A stretch of DNA of 64,000 bases from Mesorhizobium sp. (GTDB lineage Bacteria; Pseudomonadota; Alphaproteobacteria; Rhizobiales; Rhizobiaceae). Shown here piece by piece: positions 1 through 9,954 of the stretch. The notes under the pieces were generated by a model, which worked only from the letters and a program-made list of their open reading frames with translations, had not been told where the DNA came from and did no database searches. The number at the start of each line of letters is the position of its first letter. Position 1 is the first letter of the stretch. The translations under genes and the position numbers were made by a program. Location: positions 1 to 64,000 of the forward strand of contig SAQE01000005.1 of the NCBI GenBank assembly GCA_004020545.1, in the 5' to 3' direction.

Positions 1-50
1 CCATCCGCAAGGCTCAGTTGACCAAGCACACGATCGACCATCCGAATCAT
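1..50 (-). CDS. 5' end of an unidentified gene (partial)
   Basis: An open frame begins with ATG at 50-48 and runs off the window edge (M-I-R-M-V-D-R-V-L-G-Q-L-S-L-A-D...). A purine-rich GAAGGGGG stretch directly precedes the ATG, a plausible ribosome binding site. It lies downstream of phnN on the same strand, about 75 bases after its stop, so it may belong to the phosphonate cluster. A second in-frame ATG is at 41. Sixteen residues are too few to name a family. Confidence 0.35.
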   Translation of the reverse strand, partial: MIRMVDRVLGQLSLAD

Positions 51-125
51 CCCCCTTCATCCTTTACCCACGGAATCACCAACCCGGTTCCGTGCAAAGG
101 CCTCCTTGTGGGAGAAGGGGAGGCG

Positions 126-752
126 CTAGATCTGATCCGACAGGTCCGAGAACGCCATCGCCTTGCGCAGCACCTCGGCGAAGCGCTCGCCGGCGATCTC
201 CCTGGCGCCGCTGTTGTCGATCGAGGTGACGTCCGGACCGGACAACGTCACGCTCGTGCTGCGCGCCAGACGGGCCAGCACCTCGCCGCGTGATTCACGG
301 CCACGCTGCGCCAGCCGCTCGGCGAGGATTTCCGGCGTGGCGGTGATCTCGACCACCGCCAGATTAGCATAGCGCTCGCGCAGCGCCGGGATGACCGCGC
401 GGGAGACATTCGCCACCGCGACATGACCATTGGCAACCGCCCAGTCGACATCGGCCGGCAGACCGTAGCGCAGGCCATGCGCGTCCCAGCAGAGAGCGAA
501 AGCGCCATCGGCTTCAGCCTCGGCGAAGGCGGCGTCGGCCAGCGTGTCATGATCCTCGCTCGCCGCGTCGCTCGCCCTGGTGATGACGCGTCGCACGAAC
601 TCCAGCCGCGTCTCGCCGGCAAAGCGCGCCTTGGCGTAGCCGATTACGGTGTCCTTACCGGCGCCGCTCGGGCCGACGACGGCGACGAAGACGCCGTTGC
701 GGATGGGAAGCGTTTCGGTGAGCTCGCGTTCGATTAGCGCCGAAACCATCAT
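126..752 (-). CDS. phnN: Ribose 1,5-bisphosphokinase PhnN
   Basis: Predicted 208-residue kinase that phosphorylates ribose 1,5-bisphosphate to PRPP, the last step of carbon-phosphorus lyase phosphonate breakdown. The Walker A motif GPSGAGKDT lies near residues 27-35, with guanylate-kinase-like folds after it. The frame stays open far upstream, but the ATG at 752 overlaps the phnM stop as ATGA, which indicates translational coupling and fixes the start; length then fits the family (about 185-200 residues). It follows DUF1045 and phnM on the same strand. Confidence 0.9.
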   Translation of the reverse strand: MMVSALIERELTETLPIRNGVFVAVVGPSGAGKDTVIGYAKARFAGETRLEFVRRVITRASDAASEDHDTLADAAFAEAEADGAFALCWDAHGLRYGLPADVDWAVANGHVAVANVSRAVIPALRERYANLAVVEITATPEILAERLAQRGRESRGEVLARLARSTSVTLSGPDVTSIDNSGAREIAGERFAEVLRKAMAFSDLSDQI

Positions 753-1888
753 GCGACACGCCTGCCCTGACGCCAGACGGTGCGAACGACCGGCACGTGC
801 TCGTCGACGCGCACGCGCACGAGATCGGCGCGCCGGCCCGGTTCGATAGCGCCGCGATCGGTGAGGCCGACGGCTTCGGCCGGGTTCTTCGACACCATGG
901 CCACCGCCCGCGGCAGCGAGATGCCTTCGACCACATCGCCGAGGAAGAAGGCCGACTGGATGAGGCTGAAGGGGATGTAGTCGGACGACAGGATGTCGAG
1001 CAGGCCGTCGCCGGCCAGCGCCCTGGCCGAGACATTGCCCGAATGCGAGGAGCCACGCATGACGTTGGGCGCGCCCATCAGCACGCCGAGGCCGGCCGCC
1101 TTGGACGCTCTTGCCGCCTCCTCGGTGGTCGGGAATTCGGCAACGCGCACACCCTGCTCCACCGCCTCGTCGACATGGCCGGCCGTCGCGTCGTCGTGGC
1201 TGGCGAGCACGATGCCGCGTTCGCGGCAGGCCGCGGAGATGAAGACGCGGTTCGGGCCGGAATTCATGGCCGATTCGGCCATCCGCTTCTCGCAGAATTT
1301 CTGGAAGTCGCGGTCGGTCAGCTTCAGCTTGCGCTGGTAGTAATAGGCATAGGTCTCGAGGTTGACGAACTGACGCTGGCCCGGCGCATGGTCCATCAGC
1401 GAGGCGAGCTTCACCCTGTCGTCGGTCTCGAAATTGGCGAAGGCCTCGAGACAATCCGGCGCCGAGACCTCGCAACGCAGGTGGATGAAATGATCGGCCC
1501 GCAGCCGATCCTGCTTGACGCTGTCCTCGATCGCGTCGGCGAGCTTGCGCACGTCGTTGGACTTCAGGTCGGCGTCCTCGTCCATGCCGACGCGCAAGGC
1601 ATCGAGCACCGTGGTGATGCCGGCGGTCGCCACCTGGGCGTCGTGGGCAAGCACGGCGGCGATCGGGTTCCAGCGCACTTTCGGCCGCGGCGCATAGTGG
1701 CCTTCGAGGTGGTCGGTGTGCAGCTCGACCAGACCCGGGATGATGTAGTCGCCGCCCATGTCCTCGCCGGTGCGGGCGGCGCCCGGTTCGATCGCGGCAA
1801 TCTGGCCATCGCGCAGCAGCAGCGAGCCCTCGACGATCTCATCGGGCAGCACGATGCGGGCGTTGTTCAAAACGGTCTCGGCGGTCAT
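749..1888 (-). CDS. phnM: Alpha-D-ribose 1-methylphosphonate 5-triphosphate diphosphatase PhnM
   Basis: 379-residue amidohydrolase-superfamily protein that removes pyrophosphate from alpha-D-ribose 1-methylphosphonate 5-triphosphate during C-P lyase catabolism. Metal-ligand motif L-H-T-D-H is near residue 56 and later His/Asp motifs (A-S-H-D-D-A) are visible. The stop overlaps the phnN start by 4 bases. The C-P lyase core genes phnGHIJKL are not in this window; they could lie elsewhere in the genome. Confidence 0.92.
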   Translation of the reverse strand: MTAETVLNNARIVLPDEIVEGSLLLRDGQIAAIEPGAARTGEDMGGDYIIPGLVELHTDHLEGHYAPRPKVRWNPIAAVLAHDAQVATAGITTVLDALRVGMDEDADLKSNDVRKLADAIEDSVKQDRLRADHFIHLRCEVSAPDCLEAFANFETDDRVKLASLMDHAPGQRQFVNLETYAYYYQRKLKLTDRDFQKFCEKRMAESAMNSGPNRVFISAACRERGIVLASHDDATAGHVDEAVEQGVRVAEFPTTEEAARASKAAGLGVLMGAPNVMRGSSHSGNVSARALAGDGLLDILSSDYIPFSLIQSAFFLGDVVEGISLPRAVAMVSKNPAEAVGLTDRGAIEPGRRADLVRVRVDEHVPVVRTVWRQGRRVA

Positions 1889-1942
1889 TTCAGCAGTCCT
1901 GTCTCAAGCGATCATATCGGGCGATCATATAGGGCGGTCAAA

Positions 1943-2650
1943 TCAGGCGGTCTTTCTGGCCGGGCGGCGCCCAAGCACATGGTGGGAAAGCACCATGAAC
2001 GGCGCGCCGGGCTCGGTTTCGACGAACAATGTGAGCGCATCCACCGGTACCGGATGCAGCAGCACATCCGCGAACAGGCTGTCGATTGCTGCACGAAGAC
2101 GTAGGCTTTCCTGTGGCCCGACGCGTCCCGACAACGTCATGTGGAAACGGAACGTCTCGAAGACGTAAGGATAGCCCCATTGGCATAGGTTGCGGAATTC
2201 CTGCGGCTTCAGCGAATCGGGGCTGCGCCGCTCGATCTCCGCTTCGGTCAACGGCGCGCGGAAGCGGTCGAAGGCGCGCACGACCTCGCCGGCGAAACTG
2301 TTGAGTGGGTCGAACGGGGTTTCCGGCACCAGCGCGAAGAAACCGTCGATCTGGCCGACGACCAGGCGCGGGATGACGACCGGCGGTGTGGCTTCGGCAA
2401 AATCGTCGAGGGCGGCGCGCAGCGAGGCTTCCGTCTCATTCGAAGCCAGCCGGAACGGTGCCTTCAACGTCGCATGGAACCCGTAGCGCCTGGCCGATGC
2501 GGTGTGGAAGGCGACTTCCGCGGCCGACAGCTCACCTACGGCCTCGACCGGCCGGGTCGCCGCGCCGAAGGGGTCGCGGCCGAGCCAGTTGGCGGCGATG
2601 CGCGCCAGCGGCTCGGCCTGCCGTGGGGTGAAATAGATGGCGTAGCGCAT
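1943..2650 (-). CDS. DUF1045 family phosphonate-metabolism protein (2H phosphoesterase-like)
   Basis: 235-residue protein beginning MRYAIYFTP, typical of the DUF1045 family found beside C-P lyase genes. Two H-x-T motifs, FHATLKAPF in the N-terminal half and FHMTLSGR in the C-terminal half, match the duplicated active-site motif of 2H phosphoesterases, suggesting hydrolysis of a cyclic or ribosyl phosphate intermediate; this biochemical role is inferred. It is the first gene of the visible phosphonate group, followed by phnM after a 54-base gap. Confidence 0.85.
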   Translation of the reverse strand: MRYAIYFTPRQAEPLARIAANWLGRDPFGAATRPVEAVGELSAAEVAFHTASARRYGFHATLKAPFRLASNETEASLRAALDDFAEATPPVVIPRLVVGQIDGFFALVPETPFDPLNSFAGEVVRAFDRFRAPLTEAEIERRSPDSLKPQEFRNLCQWGYPYVFETFRFHMTLSGRVGPQESLRLRAAIDSLFADVLLHPVPVDALTLFVETEPGAPFMVLSHHVLGRRPARKTA

Positions 2651-2797
2651 GAAAGAACCTCGTCAGACCCCGCCATAGGTGATTTCCATGACGGATTGAC
2701 GAAGCTTTCGTGGGTTTTCGAAGGCAAACAGGCCCTGACAGTCCTTAGCCGACGATTTTTCCGAACTGGACCAACTGGTTGAGCGCGAGGGAAAATC

Positions 2798-3610
2798 TCA
2801 GGCTTTCACCAGCCATTCGTGCTCGGCCGCGTTGTGGAATTTCCACGTCCGCTTCGGGCCGGCCATGACGTTGAGGTAGTAGAGATCGTAGCCGTGGCAG
2901 GCCGCGCAGGGGTGGTAGCCTTTCGGCACCAGCACGACATCGCCGTCCTCGATCGCCATCGCCTCGTCCAGGTCGCGCACGCCGTTCCTGTCGGCGTCGG
3001 TGTAGACGCGCTGGAAGGCAAAGCCCTGCGGCGGGTTGAGGCGGTGGTAGTAGGTCTCCTCAAGATAGGATTCGGCCGGCAGATTATCCTGGTCGTGCTT
3101 GTGCGGCGGATAGCTGGAGGTGTGGCCGCCAGGCGTGATGACCTCGACCACCAGCAGCGAGTCGGCCGGCTTGCCCTCGGGCAGGATATTGGTGACGTAG
3201 CGCGTGTTGGTGCCTTTGCCGCGCACCTCCTGGCCGAGATCATCAGGCCCGATGACGCGGACCGGCAGCCCGCCATTCAAGCCCGGCGCCGAGCAGACGG
3301 CGAGTTCCAGCTCGGTGTCCGCCGTGACCGACCAGTCGGAGCCTTGCGGCACATAGACAGACCAGGGCTTGCCCTCGAAGGGCGACATGCGCTCGCCGAG
3401 CAGGCCGAGATCCTTGCCGCCGGCCGCAGCCTTGCCCTTGCCGGTCACGAAGACCAGGCAAACCTCGCGCTCGCCCGTCCTGCCGGCTGCGGTCTCGCCC
3501 GGCCGCAAGCGATGGAGATCGAAACCGACGTAAGTCCAGCCGGCGCTTTGCGGGGTGACATGAGCGACGTGGCCGTGGCCCTTGTCGGCCTTGACGAGCA
3601 GTTTCGACAT
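2798..3610 (-). CDS. iolB: 5-deoxy-glucuronate isomerase IolB
   Basis: 270-residue cytosolic isomerase (KduI/IolB cupin family) converting 5-deoxy-D-glucuronate to 2-deoxy-5-keto-D-gluconate in myo-inositol catabolism. Recognised from the N-terminal MSKLLVKADK and metal-site residues in the stretch G-G-H-T-S-S-Y-P-P-H-K-H-D plus the later C-H-G-Y-D-L-Y-Y-L-N-V-M-A-G-P. The ATG at 3610 is preceded by GGAGTGACCGC; the longer upstream frame overlaps the neighbouring small gene and is rejected. Last gene of the iolRCDE-B run. Confidence 0.93.
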   Translation of the reverse strand: MSKLLVKADKGHGHVAHVTPQSAGWTYVGFDLHRLRPGETAAGRTGEREVCLVFVTGKGKAAAGGKDLGLLGERMSPFEGKPWSVYVPQGSDWSVTADTELELAVCSAPGLNGGLPVRVIGPDDLGQEVRGKGTNTRYVTNILPEGKPADSLLVVEVITPGGHTSSYPPHKHDQDNLPAESYLEETYYHRLNPPQGFAFQRVYTDADRNGVRDLDEAMAIEDGDVVLVPKGYHPCAACHGYDLYYLNVMAGPKRTWKFHNAAEHEWLVKA

Positions 3611-3615
3611 TGCGG

Positions 3616-3828
3616 TCACTCCTTCGGTTCGGGGTCGGCCTTGTTCTCCTCGGCCGGCTTGTAGAGGTAGAAGAACTGCCACACCGCATAACCGGCGAAG
3701 CCGAGCGCGATGACGCCCCAGAAGGGCGTGCCGGAGGCGAACTCGATCACCGACCAGATGAGGCAAACAGCCACGACAGCGATGCGTCGCCACAGCGGCC
3801 GGAAGAAGGGGTGCTCATAGTCTTTCAT
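3616..3828 (-). CDS. Small two-segment membrane protein between iolE and iolB
   Basis: About 70 residues (78 if the ATG at 3852 is used). After a basic N-terminus (EHPFFRPLWRR) come two hydrophobic stretches, roughly residues 16-33 and 38-57, then a charged tail (PAEENKADPEPKE), so probably two membrane helices. It ends 5 bases before the iolB start and lies about 65 bases after iolE, so it should be co-transcribed with the inositol operon. Function unknown. No strong ribosome binding site separates the two possible starts. Confidence 0.7.
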   Translation of the reverse strand: MKDYEHPFFRPLWRRIAVVAVCLIWSVIEFASGTPFWGVIALGFAGYAVWQFFYLYKPAEENKADPEPKE

Positions 3829-3892
3829 CGCGCCAATCCAGGATTTGCCCAAAGCGAATCAGGTAGACTGAACACCCTGGCTAATCCACCGT

Positions 3893-4810
3893 TCAGGCAT
3901 TCGGAAAACCTTGCGTCTCCACGATGTAGCCGGCGGCCGTCATCACCCGCATCAGTTCCTTGTAGCCGACCTCAGCCATCTTCAGCGGCGGGTTCTTCTT
4001 CGGATCCTGCTCGGCCTCGACCACGAACCAGCCTTCATAGCCGTAGTCGGCGAAGCGCTGGACGATGGCGCCGAAATCGAGCGAGCCGTCGCCCGGCACG
4101 GTGAAGGCGCCGAGCGCCACGGCATCGAGGAAGGACTGCTTCGTGCGGTCGAGACCGTCGATCACGCCCATGCGCACGTCCTTCACATGGACGTGGTTGA
4201 TGCGCTTGTGGTGGTTGTCGATGGCGCGCAGCACGTCACCGCCGGCAAAGGCGAGGTGACCGGCATCGAGCAGCAGCGGAATGCCTTCGCCGGAATGGCG
4301 CATGAAGGCGTCGAGCTCCGGCTCGGTCTCGATGACCGCCGCCATGTGATGATGGTAAGAGAGCGGCATGCCCTGGTCGGCGCACCATTCGCCGAATTCG
4401 GTGACGCGGCGGCCATAGGCCTTCATCTCGTCGCCGGTCAGCTTCGGCTTGGTGGCTAAAGGTTTCGAGCGGTCGCCCTGGATGGAGCGGCCGACCTCGC
4501 CATAGACGATGCAGGGCGCGTTGACCGCCTTGAACAGGTCGATCATCGGCTGGATGCGATCCTTGTTCTTCGACATGTCCTCATCGACCAACGTGCCGGA
4601 GAACCAGCCGCCGCAGAGCGTCACGTCGGCCTCCTTCAGGATCGGCAGCATCACCTTCGGGTCGTTGGGGAAGCGGCGGCCCATCTCCATGCCGGTGAAG
4701 CCCGCCGAGCGCGACTGGCGCAGACATTCCTCCAGCGACACGTCATCGCTCAATTCCACGAGATCGTCATTCCACCATGCGATGGGGGACATGCCCAGTT
4801 TGGCTTTCAA
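3893..4810 (-). CDS. iolE: Inosose dehydratase IolE
   Basis: 305-residue xylose-isomerase-like TIM barrel that dehydrates 2-keto-myo-inositol (scyllo-inosose) to 3D-(3,5/4)-trihydroxycyclohexane-1,2-dione. Family hallmarks include the N-terminal GMSPIAWWNDD, the CGGWFSG segment, YHHHMAAVIE and L-L-L-D-A-G-H-L with acidic and histidine metal ligands. It is also the family of rhizopine protein MocC, so a rhizopine role cannot be excluded, but its place in iolCDEB argues for inositol. Third enzyme gene of the operon. Confidence 0.92.
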   Translation of the reverse strand: MKAKLGMSPIAWWNDDLVELSDDVSLEECLRQSRSAGFTGMEMGRRFPNDPKVMLPILKEADVTLCGGWFSGTLVDEDMSKNKDRIQPMIDLFKAVNAPCIVYGEVGRSIQGDRSKPLATKPKLTGDEMKAYGRRVTEFGEWCADQGMPLSYHHHMAAVIETEPELDAFMRHSGEGIPLLLDAGHLAFAGGDVLRAIDNHHKRINHVHVKDVRMGVIDGLDRTKQSFLDAVALGAFTVPGDGSLDFGAIVQRFADYGYEGWFVVEAEQDPKKNPPLKMAEVGYKELMRVMTAAGYIVETQGFPNA

Positions 4811-4837
4811 GTCGTCACTCCAGTATCAGGTTCGTGC

Positions 4838-4940
4838 CTACCCTCCCCCTTGTGGGGAGGGCCGCTGCGCAGCAGCGGGGTGGGGGTCGGCGCCGCACAC
4901 CCACCCGGACCTTCGGTCCGACCTCCCCACAAGGTAGGGA
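4838..4940. repeat. Intergenic palindromic element between iolE and iolD
   Basis: Non-coding stretch with nested inverted repeats. The left end CCCTCCCCCTTGTGGGGAGG and the inverted right end CCTCCCCACAAGGTAGGG are near-complements. Inner hairpins include GCCGCTGCGCAGCAGCGG and CGGACC-TTC-GGTCCG. The same CTCCCCCTTGTGGGGAG core recurs at 12638-12660, so this is a dispersed element. In the operon transcript it would form strong stem-loops between iolD and iolE. Confidence 0.75.
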
Positions 4941-4956
4941 GTTGGCGGCGCCGGCT

Positions 4957-6807
<1,851 letters not shown>

Positions 6808-6857
6808 TGTCGTTTCCTCCGGCTTTCCTTTTGCCGTCTTGTTATGCTGGCGCCTTC

Positions 6858-8792
6858 TTATGCCGCTTTGCGGCCGCGCGCGGCAAGCCATGCCTCGGTC
6901 AGTTGCTCGAAGCGCGAGGCCATGTCGGCGATAGCCTCGTCATCCGACATCCGGCCTGCCAGCCATTGTTCGGCGGCGTTGATGAAGATGGTGCGACCGA
7001 CGGCAAATCCCTTGACGATGGGGGCGTTGGCCGTGGCGGCAAAGGCCGCGACCAGCTCGTCCTGCGGCGCCTCAAGGCCGAGCAGCACGATGCCGCGGCA
7101 CCATGGGTCGTTCTTGACGATGACCTGCTCGATCTTCGCCCAGGCGTTTGCCGAAGCCTGCGGCTCGAGCTTCCACCAGTCGGGCTTGATGCCCAGCGCA
7201 TAGAGCTCCTCCAGCGCCCGCGGAATGGTGGTGTCGTCGAGCTTGCCGTGCTTGCCGGCGATGATCTCGACGAGAAGTTCGCGGCCCACTTTCCGCGCCG
7301 CCTCGAACAGGGCCCGCAGCTTCTGCTGCTGCTCGGCCTTCAGCGCTTCCGGATCGTCCGGATGATAGAAGCACAGGCACTTGATGCAGTGGTCGACCGG
7401 CCATTCGACAAGTTGCGAGCCGATGTCCTGCGAGAATTCGAAGCGCAGCGGCCGCGAGCCGGGCAATTCGACCGGACGGCCGAGCCAGGCGAAGGGATGG
7501 CGGGCGAATTCGAACATGGCGTCGCGGCCGTATTTCTCGTCGATCAGCATGCCGTAGCCGTCGCGGCCGGCGGCGACCCTGGCCGCCGCCTTGACCGTCA
7601 GCACCTTGAAATCGGGGATGCGCGCAGCATCGGCGCCGACCCTGGCCGCGACATCCTCGAGCTGGATGCGATGATCGCAGGCGAGCGCCATCAGCGAGGG
7701 AATGTCGCGCCGGCGCGTGGTCGCCCAATGGATGTGGTTGATCGCCTCGTCCTTGCGCAGCGCCAGATGCTTGCTGCCGTGCTTCAGGAAGAACTGCAGC
7801 TCCTCGAAGGTCGGATATTCCGGCGCGCAGAGCAGGCGCGACACCGCGAAGGCGCCGCAGGCATTGGCCCAGGTCGCCGCCGTGGCAAAGGTTTCGCCGC
7901 CCAGCCAGCCGCGCAGGAAACCGGACATGAAAGCGTCGCCCGCGCCGAGCACGTTGTAGACCTCGATCGGGAAACCCTTGCCGACGATGCCGTCCTCGAG
8001 GTCGTCGCTGATCGGCCCGTCATAGACGATGCAGCCCTTGGCGCCGCGCTTGAGCACGATTGTGGCGGAGGACAAGGAACGGATCGTCTTCAGCGCGCTC
8101 AGGCAATCGTCGGCGCCGGAGGCGATCATGATCTCCTCCTCGGTGCCGACGATGAGGTCGCAATCGGGCAGGACCGTCTTCAACTGCGCCGAGACGCGGT
8201 CGGATTTGACGTAGCGCTCGAAGCCCTCGGCATGGCCGGCGAGCCCCCAGAGGTTCGGGCGGTAGTCGATGTCGAACACCACCTTGCCGCCCTTGGCCTT
8301 CATCAAGCGGATCGCCTTGCGCTGCGCGGCGTCCGAGTTGGGGCGAGAGAAATGCGTGCCGGTGACGACGACGGCGCGCGCAGAAGCGATGAAGGCCTCG
8401 TCGATATCCTCCTCGGCCAGCGCCATGTCGGCGCAGTCGGAGCGATAGAAGATCATCGGCGAGACGCCTTCGTCCTCGACCGACAGCAGCACCAGCGCGG
8501 TCAGGCGCTCCTTGTCGGTCTTCAGGCCATCGACCGAGACGCCTTCACGCCTGAGCTGCTCGCGAATGAAGCGGCCCATCTGCTCGTCGCCGACGCGGGT
8601 GAGCAGCGCCGAGCGCAGGCCGAGCCTTGCCGTGCCGACAGAAATATTGGCCGGGCAGCCGCCGACCGACTTGGCGAAGGAGGTGATGTCTTCCAGCCGC
8701 GAGCCGATCTGCTGGCCGTAGAGATCGACCGAGGCGCGGCCGATCGTGATGACGTCGAGCGGCGGATATTTCGCTTCCACGGCTTCGCCCAT
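6858..8792 (-). CDS. iolC: IolC fused to DUF2090: 5-dehydro-2-deoxygluconokinase with aldolase-like domain
   Basis: 644 residues in two modules. Residues about 12-330 are a PfkB/ribokinase sugar kinase (VGGCPANIS near 43-51, N-V-L-G-A-G-D-A-F near 282-290, with the catalytic Asp) that phosphorylates 2-deoxy-5-keto-gluconate. Residues about 335-640 are a DUF2090 domain (L-A-C-D-H-R, K-P-D-W-W-K-L-E-P), thought to act as the deoxyketogluconate-6-phosphate aldolase, the IolJ step. No separate iolJ is visible here, consistent with this. First enzyme gene of the operon, with IolR-like boxes just upstream. Confidence 0.92.
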   Translation of the reverse strand: MGEAVEAKYPPLDVITIGRASVDLYGQQIGSRLEDITSFAKSVGGCPANISVGTARLGLRSALLTRVGDEQMGRFIREQLRREGVSVDGLKTDKERLTALVLLSVEDEGVSPMIFYRSDCADMALAEEDIDEAFIASARAVVVTGTHFSRPNSDAAQRKAIRLMKAKGGKVVFDIDYRPNLWGLAGHAEGFERYVKSDRVSAQLKTVLPDCDLIVGTEEEIMIASGADDCLSALKTIRSLSSATIVLKRGAKGCIVYDGPISDDLEDGIVGKGFPIEVYNVLGAGDAFMSGFLRGWLGGETFATAATWANACGAFAVSRLLCAPEYPTFEELQFFLKHGSKHLALRKDEAINHIHWATTRRRDIPSLMALACDHRIQLEDVAARVGADAARIPDFKVLTVKAAARVAAGRDGYGMLIDEKYGRDAMFEFARHPFAWLGRPVELPGSRPLRFEFSQDIGSQLVEWPVDHCIKCLCFYHPDDPEALKAEQQQKLRALFEAARKVGRELLVEIIAGKHGKLDDTTIPRALEELYALGIKPDWWKLEPQASANAWAKIEQVIVKNDPWCRGIVLLGLEAPQDELVAAFAATANAPIVKGFAVGRTIFINAAEQWLAGRMSDDEAIADMASRFEQLTEAWLAARGRKAA

Positions 8793-8874
8793 TCGAACCT
8801 CCCATCGGCCTTGTTGTGTAGAGCAGCGTCGTTGTGGGCAGCACGCGAGGATGGCAGCGTGACGCCGTCAATAT

Positions 8875-8888
8875 GAAATAATAATTCC
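8875..8888. promoter_or_regulatory. Imperfect IolR-type box before iolC
   Basis: GAAA-TAATAA-TTCC, one mismatch from GGAA-N6-TTCC, the IolR palindrome reported in Sinorhizobium meliloti. It is centred 30 bases upstream (on +) of the perfect copy at 8905-8918; both are preceded by TCAATATG, so the pair looks like a tandem duplicated operator. Located 83-96 bases before the iolC start codon. Confidence 0.55.
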
Positions 8889-8904
8889 AATCCATAGTCA
8901 ATAT

Positions 8905-8918
8905 GGAATGCGCATTCC
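8905..8918. promoter_or_regulatory. IolR operator before iolC
   Basis: GGAATGCGCATTCC is a perfect 14-base palindrome and an exact match to GGAA-N6-TTCC, the IolR recognition sequence described in S. meliloti. It lies between iolR and iolC, about 115 bases before iolC, where repression by the RpiR-type regulator encoded upstream would act. Confidence 0.75.
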
Positions 8919-8947
8919 CGGATGGAAAAACGCCTGTTCGGGGCCGC

Positions 8948-9814
8948 TCAGGCCTTGCGCTTACGGCCGGTGTCGCGACGCTTCTCGCCGACGGCGACGG
9001 TGAGCGCCATGGCGAGCGCCATCGTCGCCGAGATCGAACGGAAGCCGCCGAAATCGGCTTCCGCCACCTCGAACCAGACCTTGGCGAACTGGGCGAGCGG
9101 CGAGAACGATGAGTCGGTGATGGCGACGATCGGCACGCCCTGTTCGGCGATCGAGCGCGTCTCCTCGATGGTCGCGGGCGCGTAAGGCGAGAAGCTGATG
9201 GCGATGACGGCGTCGCGCGGCGTGGCGAAGCCGATCATCTCGGCATTCAGGCCCGCAGCCGATTCGATCAACTGGTTGCGGATCTTGAGCTTGCCAAGCG
9301 CATAGGCGATGTAGGACGCGACCGGATAGGAGCGGCGCTTTGCCAGCACATAGATGGTCTCGGCTTTCGCCAGCAAGTCGACGGCCTCTTCGAAATGCAC
9401 ATCGTTCAAAGCGCGCGAAATGTCGCTGAGCGAGGTGCTGGCGGCAGCGACGAAGCCGTCGAAGATCGCCCGGTGCCCGGCACCTTCCTCGGCCTTGGCG
9501 CGCAGTGCGGCGAGCCTTTCGTCATAGGAGGAATTGCGCTCGCGCAGGCGCTCGCGAAAGACCTGCTGCAGGCTGGTGAAGCCGTCGAAGCCGAGCTGCT
9601 GGGCGAAGCGGATCAGCGTCGAGGGCTGGACGCCGGCCGAGGCGGCGATGCTTGCGGCGGTGCCGAAGGCGATGTCGTCGGGATTGTCGAGCGCATAGGC
9701 GGCGATCTGGGCGATGCGCTTGGGCAGGCTCGCGCGCCGGTCCAGGATCGTCGTGCGCAACGTCTCGAAATCGCGAGGCACCCGTTCGTCCATCGTCGCT
9801 CCGCCCACGGCCAT
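8948..9814 (-). CDS. iolR: RpiR/MurR-family regulator of inositol catabolism (IolR)
   Basis: 288 residues: N-terminal RpiR helix-turn-helix (about 20-90, with A-A-S-I-A-A-S-A-G-V-Q-P-S-T-L-I-R-F-A-Q-Q recognisable) and a C-terminal SIS phosphosugar-binding domain (about 130-265). In rhizobia an RpiR-type IolR represses the iol genes and is relieved by an inositol catabolite. It is encoded just upstream of iolC on the same strand, with IolR-like boxes between them, and divergent from a Gfo/Idh gene. The ATG at 9793 is an alternative start. Confidence 0.88.
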   Translation of the reverse strand: MAVGGATMDERVPRDFETLRTTILDRRASLPKRIAQIAAYALDNPDDIAFGTAASIAASAGVQPSTLIRFAQQLGFDGFTSLQQVFRERLRERNSSYDERLAALRAKAEEGAGHRAIFDGFVAAASTSLSDISRALNDVHFEEAVDLLAKAETIYVLAKRRSYPVASYIAYALGKLKIRNQLIESAAGLNAEMIGFATPRDAVIAISFSPYAPATIEETRSIAEQGVPIVAITDSSFSPLAQFAKVWFEVAEADFGGFRSISATMALAMALTVAVGEKRRDTGRKRKA

Positions 9815-9874
9815 ATTGAAAGTTCTCTCTCCTGCCTCATCATAGCGAGTTCGCGCAAGAACACCATAAAAAAT

Positions 9875-9917
9875 GATTTGTACGTTCCATTCTCAGGTGA
9901 AATGGATTAATTCATCC
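9875..9917. promoter_or_regulatory. Divergent iolR / Gfo-Idh control region with two weak IolR-like boxes
   Basis: Two degenerate copies of the GGAA-N6-TTCC pattern occur, GATT-TGTACG-TTCC at 9875-9888 and GGAT-TAATTC-ATCC at 9904-9917. Their centres are 29 bases apart, almost the spacing (30) of the stronger pair before iolC. This suggests autoregulation and control of the divergent dehydrogenase, but each copy has two mismatches. Confidence 0.35.
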
Positions 9918-9954
9918 ATACGAATTTTCTTCCCTTATCTCGGAGACAATCGAC

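Noticed and set aside
2721-2742. Possible Pho box upstream of the DUF1045-phnM-phnN genes (CTGTCAG...CTGTTTG on the minus strand)
   Set aside because: The two CTGT repeats are 10 bases apart, not the 11 of the PhoB box, and the second half matches poorly.
2798-3793. Longer version of iolB starting upstream of 3610
   Set aside because: The extra 61 codons overlap the small membrane protein gene in another frame and do not resemble IolB; the ATG at 3610 has a ribosome binding site.
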